From NCBI GenBank assembly GCA_002369525.1, contig DFFN01000067.1, positions 1,213 through 14,826 on the forward strand: a DNA stretch of 13,614 nt. The letters are read 5' to 3'. Source of the stretch: Lachnoclostridium sp. UBA3775 (GTDB lineage Bacteria; Bacillota; Clostridia; Lachnospirales; Lachnospiraceae). The translations under genes and the position numbers were made by a program. The notes below the pieces were generated by a model that saw only the letters and a program-made list of their open reading frames with translations, searched no databases and was not told where the DNA came from. Positions 8,470 through 13,347 of the stretch are shown here, one piece after another (within the stretch, counting starts at the first letter, position 1; every line of letters begins with the position of its first letter).

Positions 8470-8943
8470 TTACATCCTTATGACTTTTTCCTCGTTCTCC
8501 GGAGCCTCAAATATGGCTTCAAACTTTCTCCTTAGCCCCTCGTCAACATAGTAGGCATCCGACCTGTTTTCTTTAACATCCTTGTTTCGTTTATCCAGGC
8601 GCCTGTTCCATTCCTCGTCGCTTATGCTTATGTAGCAGAACTCGTACTCTATACCGCGTGGGCCGTAGAAATTTCTTGCATAGTCTCTTTTTTCCCTGGT
8701 CCAGAACCCCCAGTCGAGCACAACATTTATCCCGAGTTCCAGGATTTCAAGGGATTTTTCATATAAGTATTTTTCTGTCATTTCGACATAATGATCATGT
8801 TTTTCGCCGGCATCCTGCCCAAACAGAGCAAGCATGATATCATCGATTGACAGTATCACCGCCTTATGCTCCCTGCTGAGCTGTTTTGCACAGGTTGATT
8901 TTCCGCTGCAGATTTTTCCGCACATTAAAAATATTTTTGACAT
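8470..8943 (-). CDS. P-loop ATP/GTP-binding kinase-like protein (AAA_33 type)
   Basis: A 157-residue cytoplasmic protein with a complete Walker A motif, GKICSGKST at residues 9-17 (Lys15), followed by ILSIDDIML (30-38) and a Walker-B-like NVVLDWGFWTREKR (73-86, Asp77). This layout is that of small P-loop kinases of the AAA_33/zeta-toxin-like group, which phosphorylate small molecules, nucleic acid ends or antibiotics; the substrate cannot be predicted. Arg/Lys-rich RRLDKRN (114-120) could form the mobile lid. It is the first full-length gene after the promoter at 9150-9178. AGGTG lies 6 nt before its ATG. No toxin-antitoxin partner is visible beside it, which argues against a zeta toxin. Confidence 0.8.
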   Translation of the reverse strand: MSKIFLMCGKICSGKSTCAKQLSREHKAVILSIDDIMLALFGQDAGEKHDHYVEMTEKYLYEKSLEILELGINVVLDWGFWTREKRDYARNFYGPRGIEYEFCYISISDEEWNRRLDKRNKDVKENRSDAYYVDEGLRRKFEAIFEAPENEEKVIRM

Positions 8944-8964
8944 TTATAACACCTATCCTAATTT

Positions 8965-9117
8965 TTAAGGCAGCATAATGGTACCGTTACTGTCTCCTAT
9001 TTCGTAGAGAGACATTTCGCTTATATTTTTGTCGGTAACGCTTCCCGTTAAAATATATTGACCGAATTCGCCTGTTTTGACATGTTGCCATTCATCTACA
9101 AGTATTGGTTTAGGACC
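8965..9117 (-). pseudogene. Remnant of a DUF4143-type ATPase (AAA_14/DUF4143)
   Basis: Read on the minus strand, a 50-codon stretch ending in TAA at 8965 encodes GPKPILVDEWQ, then TGEFGQYILTGSVT, then EMSLYEIGDSNGTI. These three blocks occur in the same order in DUF4143-family ATPases (Walker-B-like DEWQ, sensor-like ILTGS, and the R-P-MSLyExGdS block). The intervening residues are missing: nothing like PEIWDAVR follows DEWQ, and the S-G-x-GR segment before MSLYE is gone. There is no start codon at the left edge and no P-loop. I read it as a decayed fragment with two in-frame deletions, now lying in the leader of the downstream operon. The family call comes from motif recall only. Confidence 0.6.
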
Positions 9118-9128
9118 ATTTTTTTCAT
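9096..9128 (-). CDS. Possible 10-codon leader peptide
   Basis: An ATG at 9128 is preceded by GGAG (9138-9135) with an ideal 6-nt gap and opens a frame reading MKKMVLNQYL before TAG. It lies about 15 nt downstream of the predicted transcription start. Its frame differs from that of the DUF4143 remnant it overlaps. It could be a chance SD/ATG pair; only spacing supports it. Confidence 0.25.
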   Translation of the reverse strand: MKKMVLNQYL

Positions 9129-9149
9129 TTCGATCTCCGTTTGAACTGT

Positions 9150-9178
9150 ATTATATAGCAAACAAGTAATACGTTCAA
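9150..9178 (-). promoter_or_regulatory. Sigma-A type promoter of the leftward operon
   Basis: On the minus strand, TTGAAC (9178-9173) and TATAAT (9155-9150) are separated by exactly 17 bp, giving a five-of-six -35 and a perfect -10. Transcription would begin near 9143 and reach the kinase ATG at 8943 through a leader of about 200 nt. It is the only convincing promoter seen for the eight-gene operon. Confidence 0.75.
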
Positions 9179-9185
9179 GCTTAAA

Positions 9186-9222
9186 TCGGAAGTTTGTGAG
9201 GTTTTTAGTCGGAAGTTTGTGA
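9186..9222. repeat. Two direct copies of TCGGAAGTTTGTGA (possible IS end)
   Basis: TCGGAAGTTTGTGA occurs at 9186-9199 and again at 9209-9222, a 23-bp period, just upstream of the operon promoter. Paired repeats at one end recall the multiple terminal repeats of IS21-type elements, and the sequence lies beside a broken gene. No transposase is present. A pair of regulator-binding sites is the alternative. Confidence 0.45.
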
Positions 9223-9574
9223 CCCTTTTTCATCGGCAAAATATAAAATGATTTATTCGCCAAAAATATTGGTCCTCCCCCACATTCACAATCCTTGGGG
9301 TCCCTACCAAATACTTACTCATGTGTGTGGTCCATATATTGTGTTTTTATCCTATTGCCTCTACATACAATATTTTGTATTTTCTGTTTCTCATCCGAAA
9401 TCACTTAAAAACTCCGGTTTTTTCAAAATAAGCACAAAATATGCTGTTTTTATGCCTGAAACCCTCCTATATTTAGGAGCCTCAAAGCCTTATTCTGCAA
9501 GGGTTTGCACCGGATTTCAGCCGAATATGGCTCAAGATATTGTAAGGCATACCTGTATATTTGATCATTTTCAT
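9223..9574. other. Gene-free AT-rich spacer
   Basis: No credible gene is found. The plus strand is open from 9248 to 9853, but that frame has no ribosome binding site, no recognisable motifs, and overlaps the VOC gene antisense. Small structures are visible: CCCCA (9278-9282) with TGGGG (9296-9300) inside TTGGT/ACCAA, a hairpin CTCCTA-TATT-TAGGAG (9464-9479), and the inverted pair CAAGATATTGT (9533-9543) and ACAATATCTTG (9577-9587). A block at 9387-9409 resembles part of the parS repeat unit. Confidence 0.6.
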
Positions 9575-9597
9575 CCACAATATCTTGTGTTGAAAAA

Positions 9598-9613
9598 TGT
9601 TTCACGTGAAACA
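9598..9613. other. parS site 1 (exact consensus)
   Basis: TGTTTCACGTGAAACA is an exact match to the ParB/Spo0J consensus TGTTNCACGTGAAACA. It lies in a longer perfect 26-bp palindrome (9593-9618) flanked by A and T runs, 11 bp after the stop of the VOC gene, where it might also act as a weak terminator. Confidence 0.88.
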
Positions 9614-9629
9614 TTTTTGTTCGCATGCC

Positions 9630-10010
9630 TCAAATCTTCTCACAAAAAAATTCTATCTCTTCACCAAGCGGTCCGAGGCAAAAAGCAATTCTGGCAGGAA
9701 GCGGCGGATCGGATTTTATCACTATATCCTTCGGTCCCTCAAAAACCTCGTATCCGGACTTTTCCACTTTTTCCACCAAGTTATCAACATTATCCACCGA
9801 AAAAGCAAAATGCCTCACAGCACCCTTCAGTTTCTGCCCGGGACCATTGTTAAAAATCTCAATCAATCCCGAGCCTGTGTCAATCATGATTCCCTCGTCC
9901 CATTTTCTCTTGATTTCCAAACCCAGAATTTCAATATAGAATTTTTTTGCCTTCTCAAATTCTTCCTCCGTCTCACACTTTAAAGAAACATGATGTATTC
10001 CCTTAATCAT
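9630..10010 (-). CDS. VOC superfamily (glyoxalase/bleomycin-resistance/dioxygenase-like) protein
   Basis: A 126-residue cytoplasmic protein of usual single-domain VOC length. The paired beta-alpha-beta-beta-beta modules are recognisable: IHHVSL (5-10), FYIEILGLEI (24-33), LIEIF (49-53), then RHFAFSV (66-72), LVEKVEKSGYEV (78-89) and GEEIEFF (116-122). Likely metal ligands are His7, Glu51, His67 and Glu120. VOC enzymes include glyoxalase I, epimerases and antibiotic-binding proteins; the substrate cannot be told. I start at ATG 10010, which has GAAGGA 9 nt upstream. The frame stays open to an ATG at 10064, but that extension begins MFHVKH, the translation of parS site 2, and is probably not coding. 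No convincing promoter was seen. The gene stands alone between parS sites 1 and 2. Confidence 0.85.
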   Translation of the reverse strand: MIKGIHHVSLKCETEEEFEKAKKFYIEILGLEIKRKWDEGIMIDTGSGLIEIFNNGPGQKLKGAVRHFAFSVDNVDNLVEKVEKSGYEVFEGPKDIVIKSDPPLPARIAFCLGPLGEEIEFFCEKI

Positions 10011-10047
10011 ATTTTTGTATCCTTCATTCTTTATTTCCGATTTCAAA

Positions 10048-10063
10048 TGTTTCACGTGGAACA
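10048..10063. other. parS site 2 (exact consensus on minus strand)
   Basis: Plus strand TGTTTCACGTGGAACA; the reverse complement TGTTCCACGTGAAACA fits TGTTNCACGTGAAACA exactly. It lies 38 bp upstream of the VOC start codon. Confidence 0.85.
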
Positions 10064-10102
10064 TCCTGTTTGCTGATCATATTTTTAACTTTTCGTGTAA
10101 TA

Positions 10103-10118
10103 CGTTTCACGTGAAACA
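10103..10118. other. parS-like site 3
   Basis: CGTTTCACGTGAAACA, one mismatch to the consensus at the first base. It is 55 bp from site 2. The interval to site 4 lacks the hairpin but keeps AAATCA and TTCATTTTA, as if the hairpin interior had been lost or never gained. Confidence 0.82.
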
Positions 10119-10168
10119 TTTTCACTTCTTTCTAAATCAATTTCGTTTTTTATTCATTTTACTTTTCA

Positions 10169-10184
10169 GGTTTCACGTGAAACA
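10169..10184. other. parS-like site 4
   Basis: GGTTTCACGTGAAACA, one mismatch at the first base. From here sites recur every 125-170 bp. Confidence 0.82.
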
Positions 10185-10250
10185 ATTTCTCATGTTCCCA
10201 AATCACTTAAATTGCCATATATCCATTTAATCATTTTACAATTTTCAAAA

Positions 10251-10320
10251 TGAATGAATTTATATGATCCGGAGCCGACATTAAGTGCAGGGATAGGAGT
10301 TGGATCATAAAATTGATTTT
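10251..10320. repeat. Hairpin element 1 (diverged)
   Basis: The inner stem ATGATCC/GGATCAT and the loop start GGAGCCGACATTAAG are kept, but the outer arms no longer match perfectly and the loop 3' half differs from other copies. It lies between parS sites 4 and 5. Confidence 0.75.
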
Positions 10321-10338
10321 AATTATGTTTGTTGTCTG

Positions 10339-10354
10339 TGTTTCACTTGAAACC
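10339..10354. other. Degenerate parS-like site 5
   Basis: TGTTTCACTTGAAACC differs at the central CACGTG (now CACTTG) and at the last base. Its position fits the array register, but ParB binding may be weak or lost. Confidence 0.6.
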
Positions 10355-10419
10355 TTTCTTGTGTTTTTAAAATCACAAAATCCGGTCCTATATAGAATTA
10401 CTTCGTAGTTTCAATAAAC

Positions 10420-10485
10420 AAATGAATTATATGATCCGCAGCCGACATTAAGCGCAGCGCTAGGCGAGGATCATATAATTCATTT
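10420..10485. repeat. Hairpin element 2 (intact)
   Basis: Left arm AAATGAATTATATGATCC (10420-10437) and right arm GGATCATATAATTCATTT (10468-10485) pair perfectly over 18 bp around a 30-nt loop. The loop contains the nested inverted repeat AGCGC-A-GCGCT. The stem is AT-rich outside and GC-containing next to the loop. Confidence 0.9.
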
Positions 10486-10505
10486 TAGTTCCAGTTTGTA
10501 TTTCA

Positions 10506-10521
10506 TGTTTCACGTGAAACA
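10506..10521. other. parS site 6 (exact consensus)
   Basis: TGTTTCACGTGAAACA, exact match to the consensus, between hairpin elements 2 and 3. Confidence 0.88.
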
Positions 10522-10585
10522 TTTCCAGTATTTTCAAATCACAAAATCCGGTCCTATATAGAATTACTTCGCAGTTTCAATAAAC

Positions 10586-10651
10586 AAATGAATTATATGA
10601 TCCGCAGCCGACATTAAGCGCAGCGCTAGGCGAGGATCATATAATTCATTT
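10586..10651. repeat. Hairpin element 3 (intact)
   Basis: Identical to element 2 in both 18-bp arms (10586-10603 and 10634-10651) and in the 30-nt loop; part of the 117-bp duplication. Confidence 0.9.
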
Positions 10652-10671
10652 TATCTCCGATTTGCATTGTA

Positions 10672-10687
10672 AGTTTCACGTGAAACT
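10672..10687. other. parS-like site 7
   Basis: AGTTTCACGTGAAACT is a perfect 16-bp palindrome with the 14-bp core intact; the two outermost bases differ from the consensus symmetrically. Confidence 0.75.
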
Positions 10688-10753
10688 TTTCTAGTATTTT
10701 CAAGCCACATAAGCCTGGCAAAACATATAATCCATTTTGCGCTTTCCATAAAC

Positions 10754-10790
10754 AAATTAATTATATGATCCGGAGCCGACATTAAACGCC
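10754..10790. repeat. Hairpin element 4 (truncated)
   Basis: The left arm AAATTAATTATATGATCC (10754-10771, one change) and the loop start GGAGCCGACATTAA are present. The rest of the loop and the right arm are missing, and parS site 8 follows directly. This shortens the local spacing to 125 bp. Confidence 0.8.
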
Positions 10791-10796
10791 GAGATA

Positions 10797-10812
10797 CGTT
10801 TCACGTGAAACA
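10797..10812. other. parS-like site 8
   Basis: CGTTTCACGTGAAACA, one mismatch at the first base; sits where the missing half of hairpin element 4 would be. Confidence 0.82.
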
Positions 10813-10867
10813 ATTTCATATTTAACCGAATCACGTAAATTGCTAATCATTTTGCAGTTTTCAAAAC

Positions 10868-10933
10868 AAATGAATTATATGATCCGGAGCCGACATTAAG
10901 CGCAGCGCTAGGCGAGGATCATATAATTCATTT
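10868..10933. repeat. Hairpin element 5 (intact)
   Basis: Arms at 10868-10885 and 10916-10933 are identical to those of elements 2 and 3. The loop differs from theirs only in beginning GGAGCC instead of GCAGCC, matching elements 1 and 4 there. Confidence 0.9.
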
Positions 10934-10953
10934 TAGTTTCAGTTTGTATTGCA

Positions 10954-10969
10954 CGTTTCACGTGAAACC
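10954..10969. other. parS-like site 9
   Basis: CGTTTCACGTGAAACC; the 14-bp core is intact and both outer bases differ from the consensus. It ends the array, and its right flank resembles the flank of site 1 in reverse orientation. Confidence 0.75.
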
Positions 10970-11024
10970 TTTTCAACCACAAGATATAGTATTTCATTTA
11001 AAATGCCAAATTTTCCGGCTGCCC

Positions 11025-11138
11025 CTATATATTGAAATTGTCCTCTATACTCCCAAGGTTCTTACCATTCATCACCTCGGCCAAAATGTCAAGATTTAGT
11101 AGCAGGAGAGTGTCAACCCTCAATAAATATTGCCACAT
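11025..11138 (-). CDS. Possible 37-residue small protein or C-terminal relic
   Basis: The minus strand between 11138 and 11025 encodes MWQYLLRVDT, then LLLLNLDILAEVMNG, then KNLGSIEDNFNI before TAG. The composition looks protein-like and amphipathic. The open frame extends a few codons above the ATG to a TGA. AAGAGG touches the ATG directly, too close for a good Shine-Dalgarno, so this may be the tail of a decayed gene. I do not recognise the family. An antisense plus-strand frame over 11032-11232 has no better support. Apart from this ORF, I see nothing in 10993-11252. Confidence 0.3.
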   Translation of the reverse strand: MWQYLLRVDTLLLLNLDILAEVMNGKNLGSIEDNFNI

Positions 11139-11252
11139 CCTCTTATTTACCGATTTTTCACATCATCCGACCGATACTTCCGGCCTACACCATCTTGAGA
11201 TAACGGTAGTATATTATAAAATCAATATCTAGGTTTCCGTATATTCCTCATT

Positions 11253-11400
11253 TTAAAGCTCTGCCCTTGCTGCAATCCTGTAAATCTCAGCAACATCATC
11301 TGAACTTAAATGTACAAAACCGCCGGTTTTTCCGTCACCTAAACCGAACTTTTCAACAAGCCTCGGAATGTCTTCCACCTTTGCTCCAAGCTCTGTAAAA
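11253..11400 (-). pseudogene. 3' remnant of an iron-containing alcohol dehydrogenase gene
   Basis: About 48 codons ending in TAA at 11253 encode FTELGAKVEDIPRLVEKFG, LGDGKTGGFVHLSSDDV and AEIYRIAARAEL. This matches the C-terminal end of group III (Fe-containing) alcohol dehydrogenases, with 'LGAKxEDI', 'GDGKTGGFV' and 'L-x-x-DV-x-x-IY-x-x-A'. Nothing of the remaining 330 or so residues (NAD-binding and metal-binding parts) is present: the frame meets TAG just inside the end of the neighbouring AAA gene. The homology starts right at the AAA stop codon, so a recombination junction probably lies there. The call is by motif recall. Confidence 0.65.
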
Positions 11401-13344
11401 TTAAAACCCTATCTTTTTAGCCACTGTCAGTTTTTCACTGAATTCCTTCTCCGAGCTTGCGGATACAAAATCCTCCCTTCCGAGCTCGATCTTTTTGTTT
11501 CCTGACAATGATGCTCTCAAAGCTCCCTTGGACCATGTTCTTTCATAAAGGTTTCTTACAAATCGCGCATTTGCAAATTCCTTTGAAGAAAGCATTTCGT
11601 CCGAAATGGAATTAAAATATTTTTCTGCCTCGTTTTCAAATTCGGGCGTATAGGTAAAATGCTTCTTTACCATAAGCATGAAAATTTTGAAAAGCTGCTC
11701 CCTTGTATAATTCGGAAAATCGATTACATATGGCATGCGGCTTCTGAGACCGGGGTTTGCTTTCATCAGCGAATTCATTTCGTCCGTATAGCCGGCCATG
11801 ACAACCAGCATGTCATCCCTGTGGTTTTCCATTTCGGAAACGAGGGTGGTGATAGCTTCCTTGCCGAAATCATTTACTGTATGGTCGGAATCGTAGAGGG
11901 CATAGGCCTCATCAATGAAAAGCACCGAGCCGTAGGAATCGCGGCAGATGGAAGTTGTTTTGACGGCCGTCTGTCCGACATATTCCGCACACAGGTCCCT
12001 TCCTGTGTATTCAAGGAAAGCGCCCTTTCTGAGTATTCCTTCCTCCTTCATTATCTGGCCGACTATTCTTGCAACGGTGGTCTTACCGGTACCGGGCGCA
12101 CCCGTAAAGCGCATGTGGATGCAGGGTCTGTCAGGGCCTTCCCCAGACAATGACACCTTAACCTGGGCAATGATTTCCCTGATCTTATCGGCGATTTTCT
12201 CCATTCCGATCATGCCGGAGAGAGCATCATAACCTCCTGGTGCAAGAATCTTTTCATCAACATAACCGTTAAGGTCATCGGGCATGATCACCCTTTTATC
12301 AGCCTCAAGACCCTTTTTCGTTTTTTCGACGATATCGGCCGTCTTGCGGATGATAACCTCCGAGGCAATTTTTTCCACGGTCTTAAAGCCGTAGAAACGT
12401 CCGTCGGTCTTTTCCTGTCTGATCTTGTTTGAAATAATATCAAAGAGAGAAACATCGGGTACATAATCCTTGTCGTTGATTATGTTCCAGAAAGTCTCCA
12501 TCATAACGCAGTCGTGAAGAGGCGGAACCTGTACAAGCCTTATGATCATCACGTCTGACAGAAGGCTTATCGTTTCGTCCATCGCCTTCTTTTCCATGAA
12601 CGGGATCCTGAATGCAAAAACATATTTATCCTGATATGTTTCAAGTCTGTGCAGGAAATTCCTGAGTTCATCCTGCTTGCTTTTTTCGAGATAAAAGGAA
12701 ATGTCGAGGCCTATTATATTATAATTGTGATTTTCAAGATCGTCATATAACGTGCTTAAGAAAGTATCGAAATCGGTCTTTCCGTTATCGTTGTCCGGAC
12801 CGAGCTCGAATTTATAATACTTTAAACGCTTCTCATATTCCTCTTCGGGATATATCCTCATCTTGTGGATATAGTCGCCGAGTGAGGACAGGAGAGTAGT
12901 GTAACCGCAGCCGCGGTCAATCGCAAAGACATAGTTTGTTCTGCGTACTATGTCACCCGCACCCTTATCCTGCATTATCGGAATGAGTTCGGTCAGCTCG
13001 GTAAGCATTGCCTGGTATTCATCGGCGCCGTAGAGATTGTTGTAAACGGAGCGCATGATTTCGGAAATCGGTTCGGTCTCGGTATATTTTGAAACAAGGA
13101 TATCGGAAATGGCATCCGTATCGGGATAAACCTCATTCCAGGCATCCTTCAATACTTTCCTGCACTGCTCAACATTTTCGGCCTGCATTACCACCGTACA
13201 GAAGGTAAAACGGGAGAGTTTAAGTACGGGCTGATGTTCGTCCGGAATCTTTTCCACAAACTTTTCAAAAAACGTGCCGAGCTCCGGCATCTTCTCGCCG
13301 GCATAGTCATATTTAAGTCCTACACGTGCAATATAGTTGATCAT
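11401..13344 (-). CDS. CbxX/CfxQ (SpoVK-like) AAA+ ATPase with degenerate N-terminal AAA module
   Basis: A 647-residue cytoplasmic protein. The C-terminal AAA+ module (about 370-640) is complete: Walker A GAPGTGKTT (415-423, Lys421), pore-loop region LEYTGRDLCAEYVGQT (444-459), Walker B VLFIDEA (474-480), sensor-1 region VVMAGYTD (514-521), and arginine fingers in PGLRSRMP (Arg534, Arg536). This is the CbxX/CfxQ/SpoVK pattern, a family of hexameric remodelling ATPases that includes Rubisco activases and EccA. The N-terminal half has AAA-like order with a ruined P-loop, VFAIDRGCGYTT (139-150, Tyr where Lys belongs), a Walker-B-like IIGLDIS (210-216) and YVFAFRIPF (241-249). It probably binds no nucleotide. 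AGAGG precedes the ATG by 6 nt. It lies 3 bp after the Nudix gene, suggesting co-transcription. The client is unknown. Confidence 0.87.
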   Translation of the reverse strand: MINYIARVGLKYDYAGEKMPELGTFFEKFVEKIPDEHQPVLKLSRFTFCTVVMQAENVEQCRKVLKDAWNEVYPDTDAISDILVSKYTETEPISEIMRSVYNNLYGADEYQAMLTELTELIPIMQDKGAGDIVRRTNYVFAIDRGCGYTTLLSSLGDYIHKMRIYPEEEYEKRLKYYKFELGPDNDNGKTDFDTFLSTLYDDLENHNYNIIGLDISFYLEKSKQDELRNFLHRLETYQDKYVFAFRIPFMEKKAMDETISLLSDVMIIRLVQVPPLHDCVMMETFWNIINDKDYVPDVSLFDIISNKIRQEKTDGRFYGFKTVEKIASEVIIRKTADIVEKTKKGLEADKRVIMPDDLNGYVDEKILAPGGYDALSGMIGMEKIADKIREIIAQVKVSLSGEGPDRPCIHMRFTGAPGTGKTTVARIVGQIMKEEGILRKGAFLEYTGRDLCAEYVGQTAVKTTSICRDSYGSVLFIDEAYALYDSDHTVNDFGKEAITTLVSEMENHRDDMLVVMAGYTDEMNSLMKANPGLRSRMPYVIDFPNYTREQLFKIFMLMVKKHFTYTPEFENEAEKYFNSISDEMLSSKEFANARFVRNLYERTWSKGALRASLSGNKKIELGREDFVSASSEKEFSEKLTVAKKIGF

Positions 13345-13347
13345 GTT

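Larger units (their letters stand above)
10371..10653. repeat. 117-bp tandem duplication, 166-bp period
   Basis: Positions 10371-10487 and 10537-10653 are identical except for one base (T at 10406, C at 10572). Each copy runs from AATCACAAAATCCGG through a complete hairpin element. The segments between them, containing parS site 6, and after the second copy, containing site 7, differ more. This indicates recent unit duplication or gene conversion. Confidence 0.9.
9575..10992. repeat. parS/hairpin array with inverted boundary repeats
   Basis: This 1.4-kb region holds nine parS-like palindromes, five hairpin elements and the VOC gene. From about 10103 the parS sites are followed by a variable stretch of about 20 nt, a box close to AAATCAC, an AT-rich segment, and (in most units) the hairpin. 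The two ends match in opposite orientation: read outward, both show GTTTCACGTGAAAC, a T-rich run, CAA and then CACAAGATAT (reverse strand 9613-9575; plus strand 10954-10992). This suggests a defined cassette and not a random accumulation of sites. There is no ParA, ParB, transposase or recombinase gene in or beside it. Confidence 0.8.

Noticed and set aside
8470..8943. Zeta-type toxin of a toxin-antitoxin pair
   Set aside because: The P-loop fold is similar, but no small antitoxin gene precedes it and the gene is part of a long operon.
9570..9795. oriC suggested by DnaA-box-like TCATCCACA and TTATCAACA/TTATCCACC
   Set aside because: Only single near-matches, two of them inside the VOC coding sequence; no cluster, no dnaA or dnaN, and no clear unwinding element. 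Origin proximity remains possible from the parS sites but is not shown.
9248..9853. 201-residue open frame on the plus strand
   Set aside because: No Shine-Dalgarno, no recognisable domain, AT-rich spacer composition, and its 3' third is antisense to the well-supported VOC gene.
10250..10970. CRISPR array
   Set aside because: The units are about 166 bp and the repeated part is longer than any CRISPR repeat; the intervening sequences are related to each other and no cas gene is present.
12860..12880. TGTGGATAT as a DnaA box
   Set aside because: Single near-match inside the AAA coding sequence, with no companion sites.
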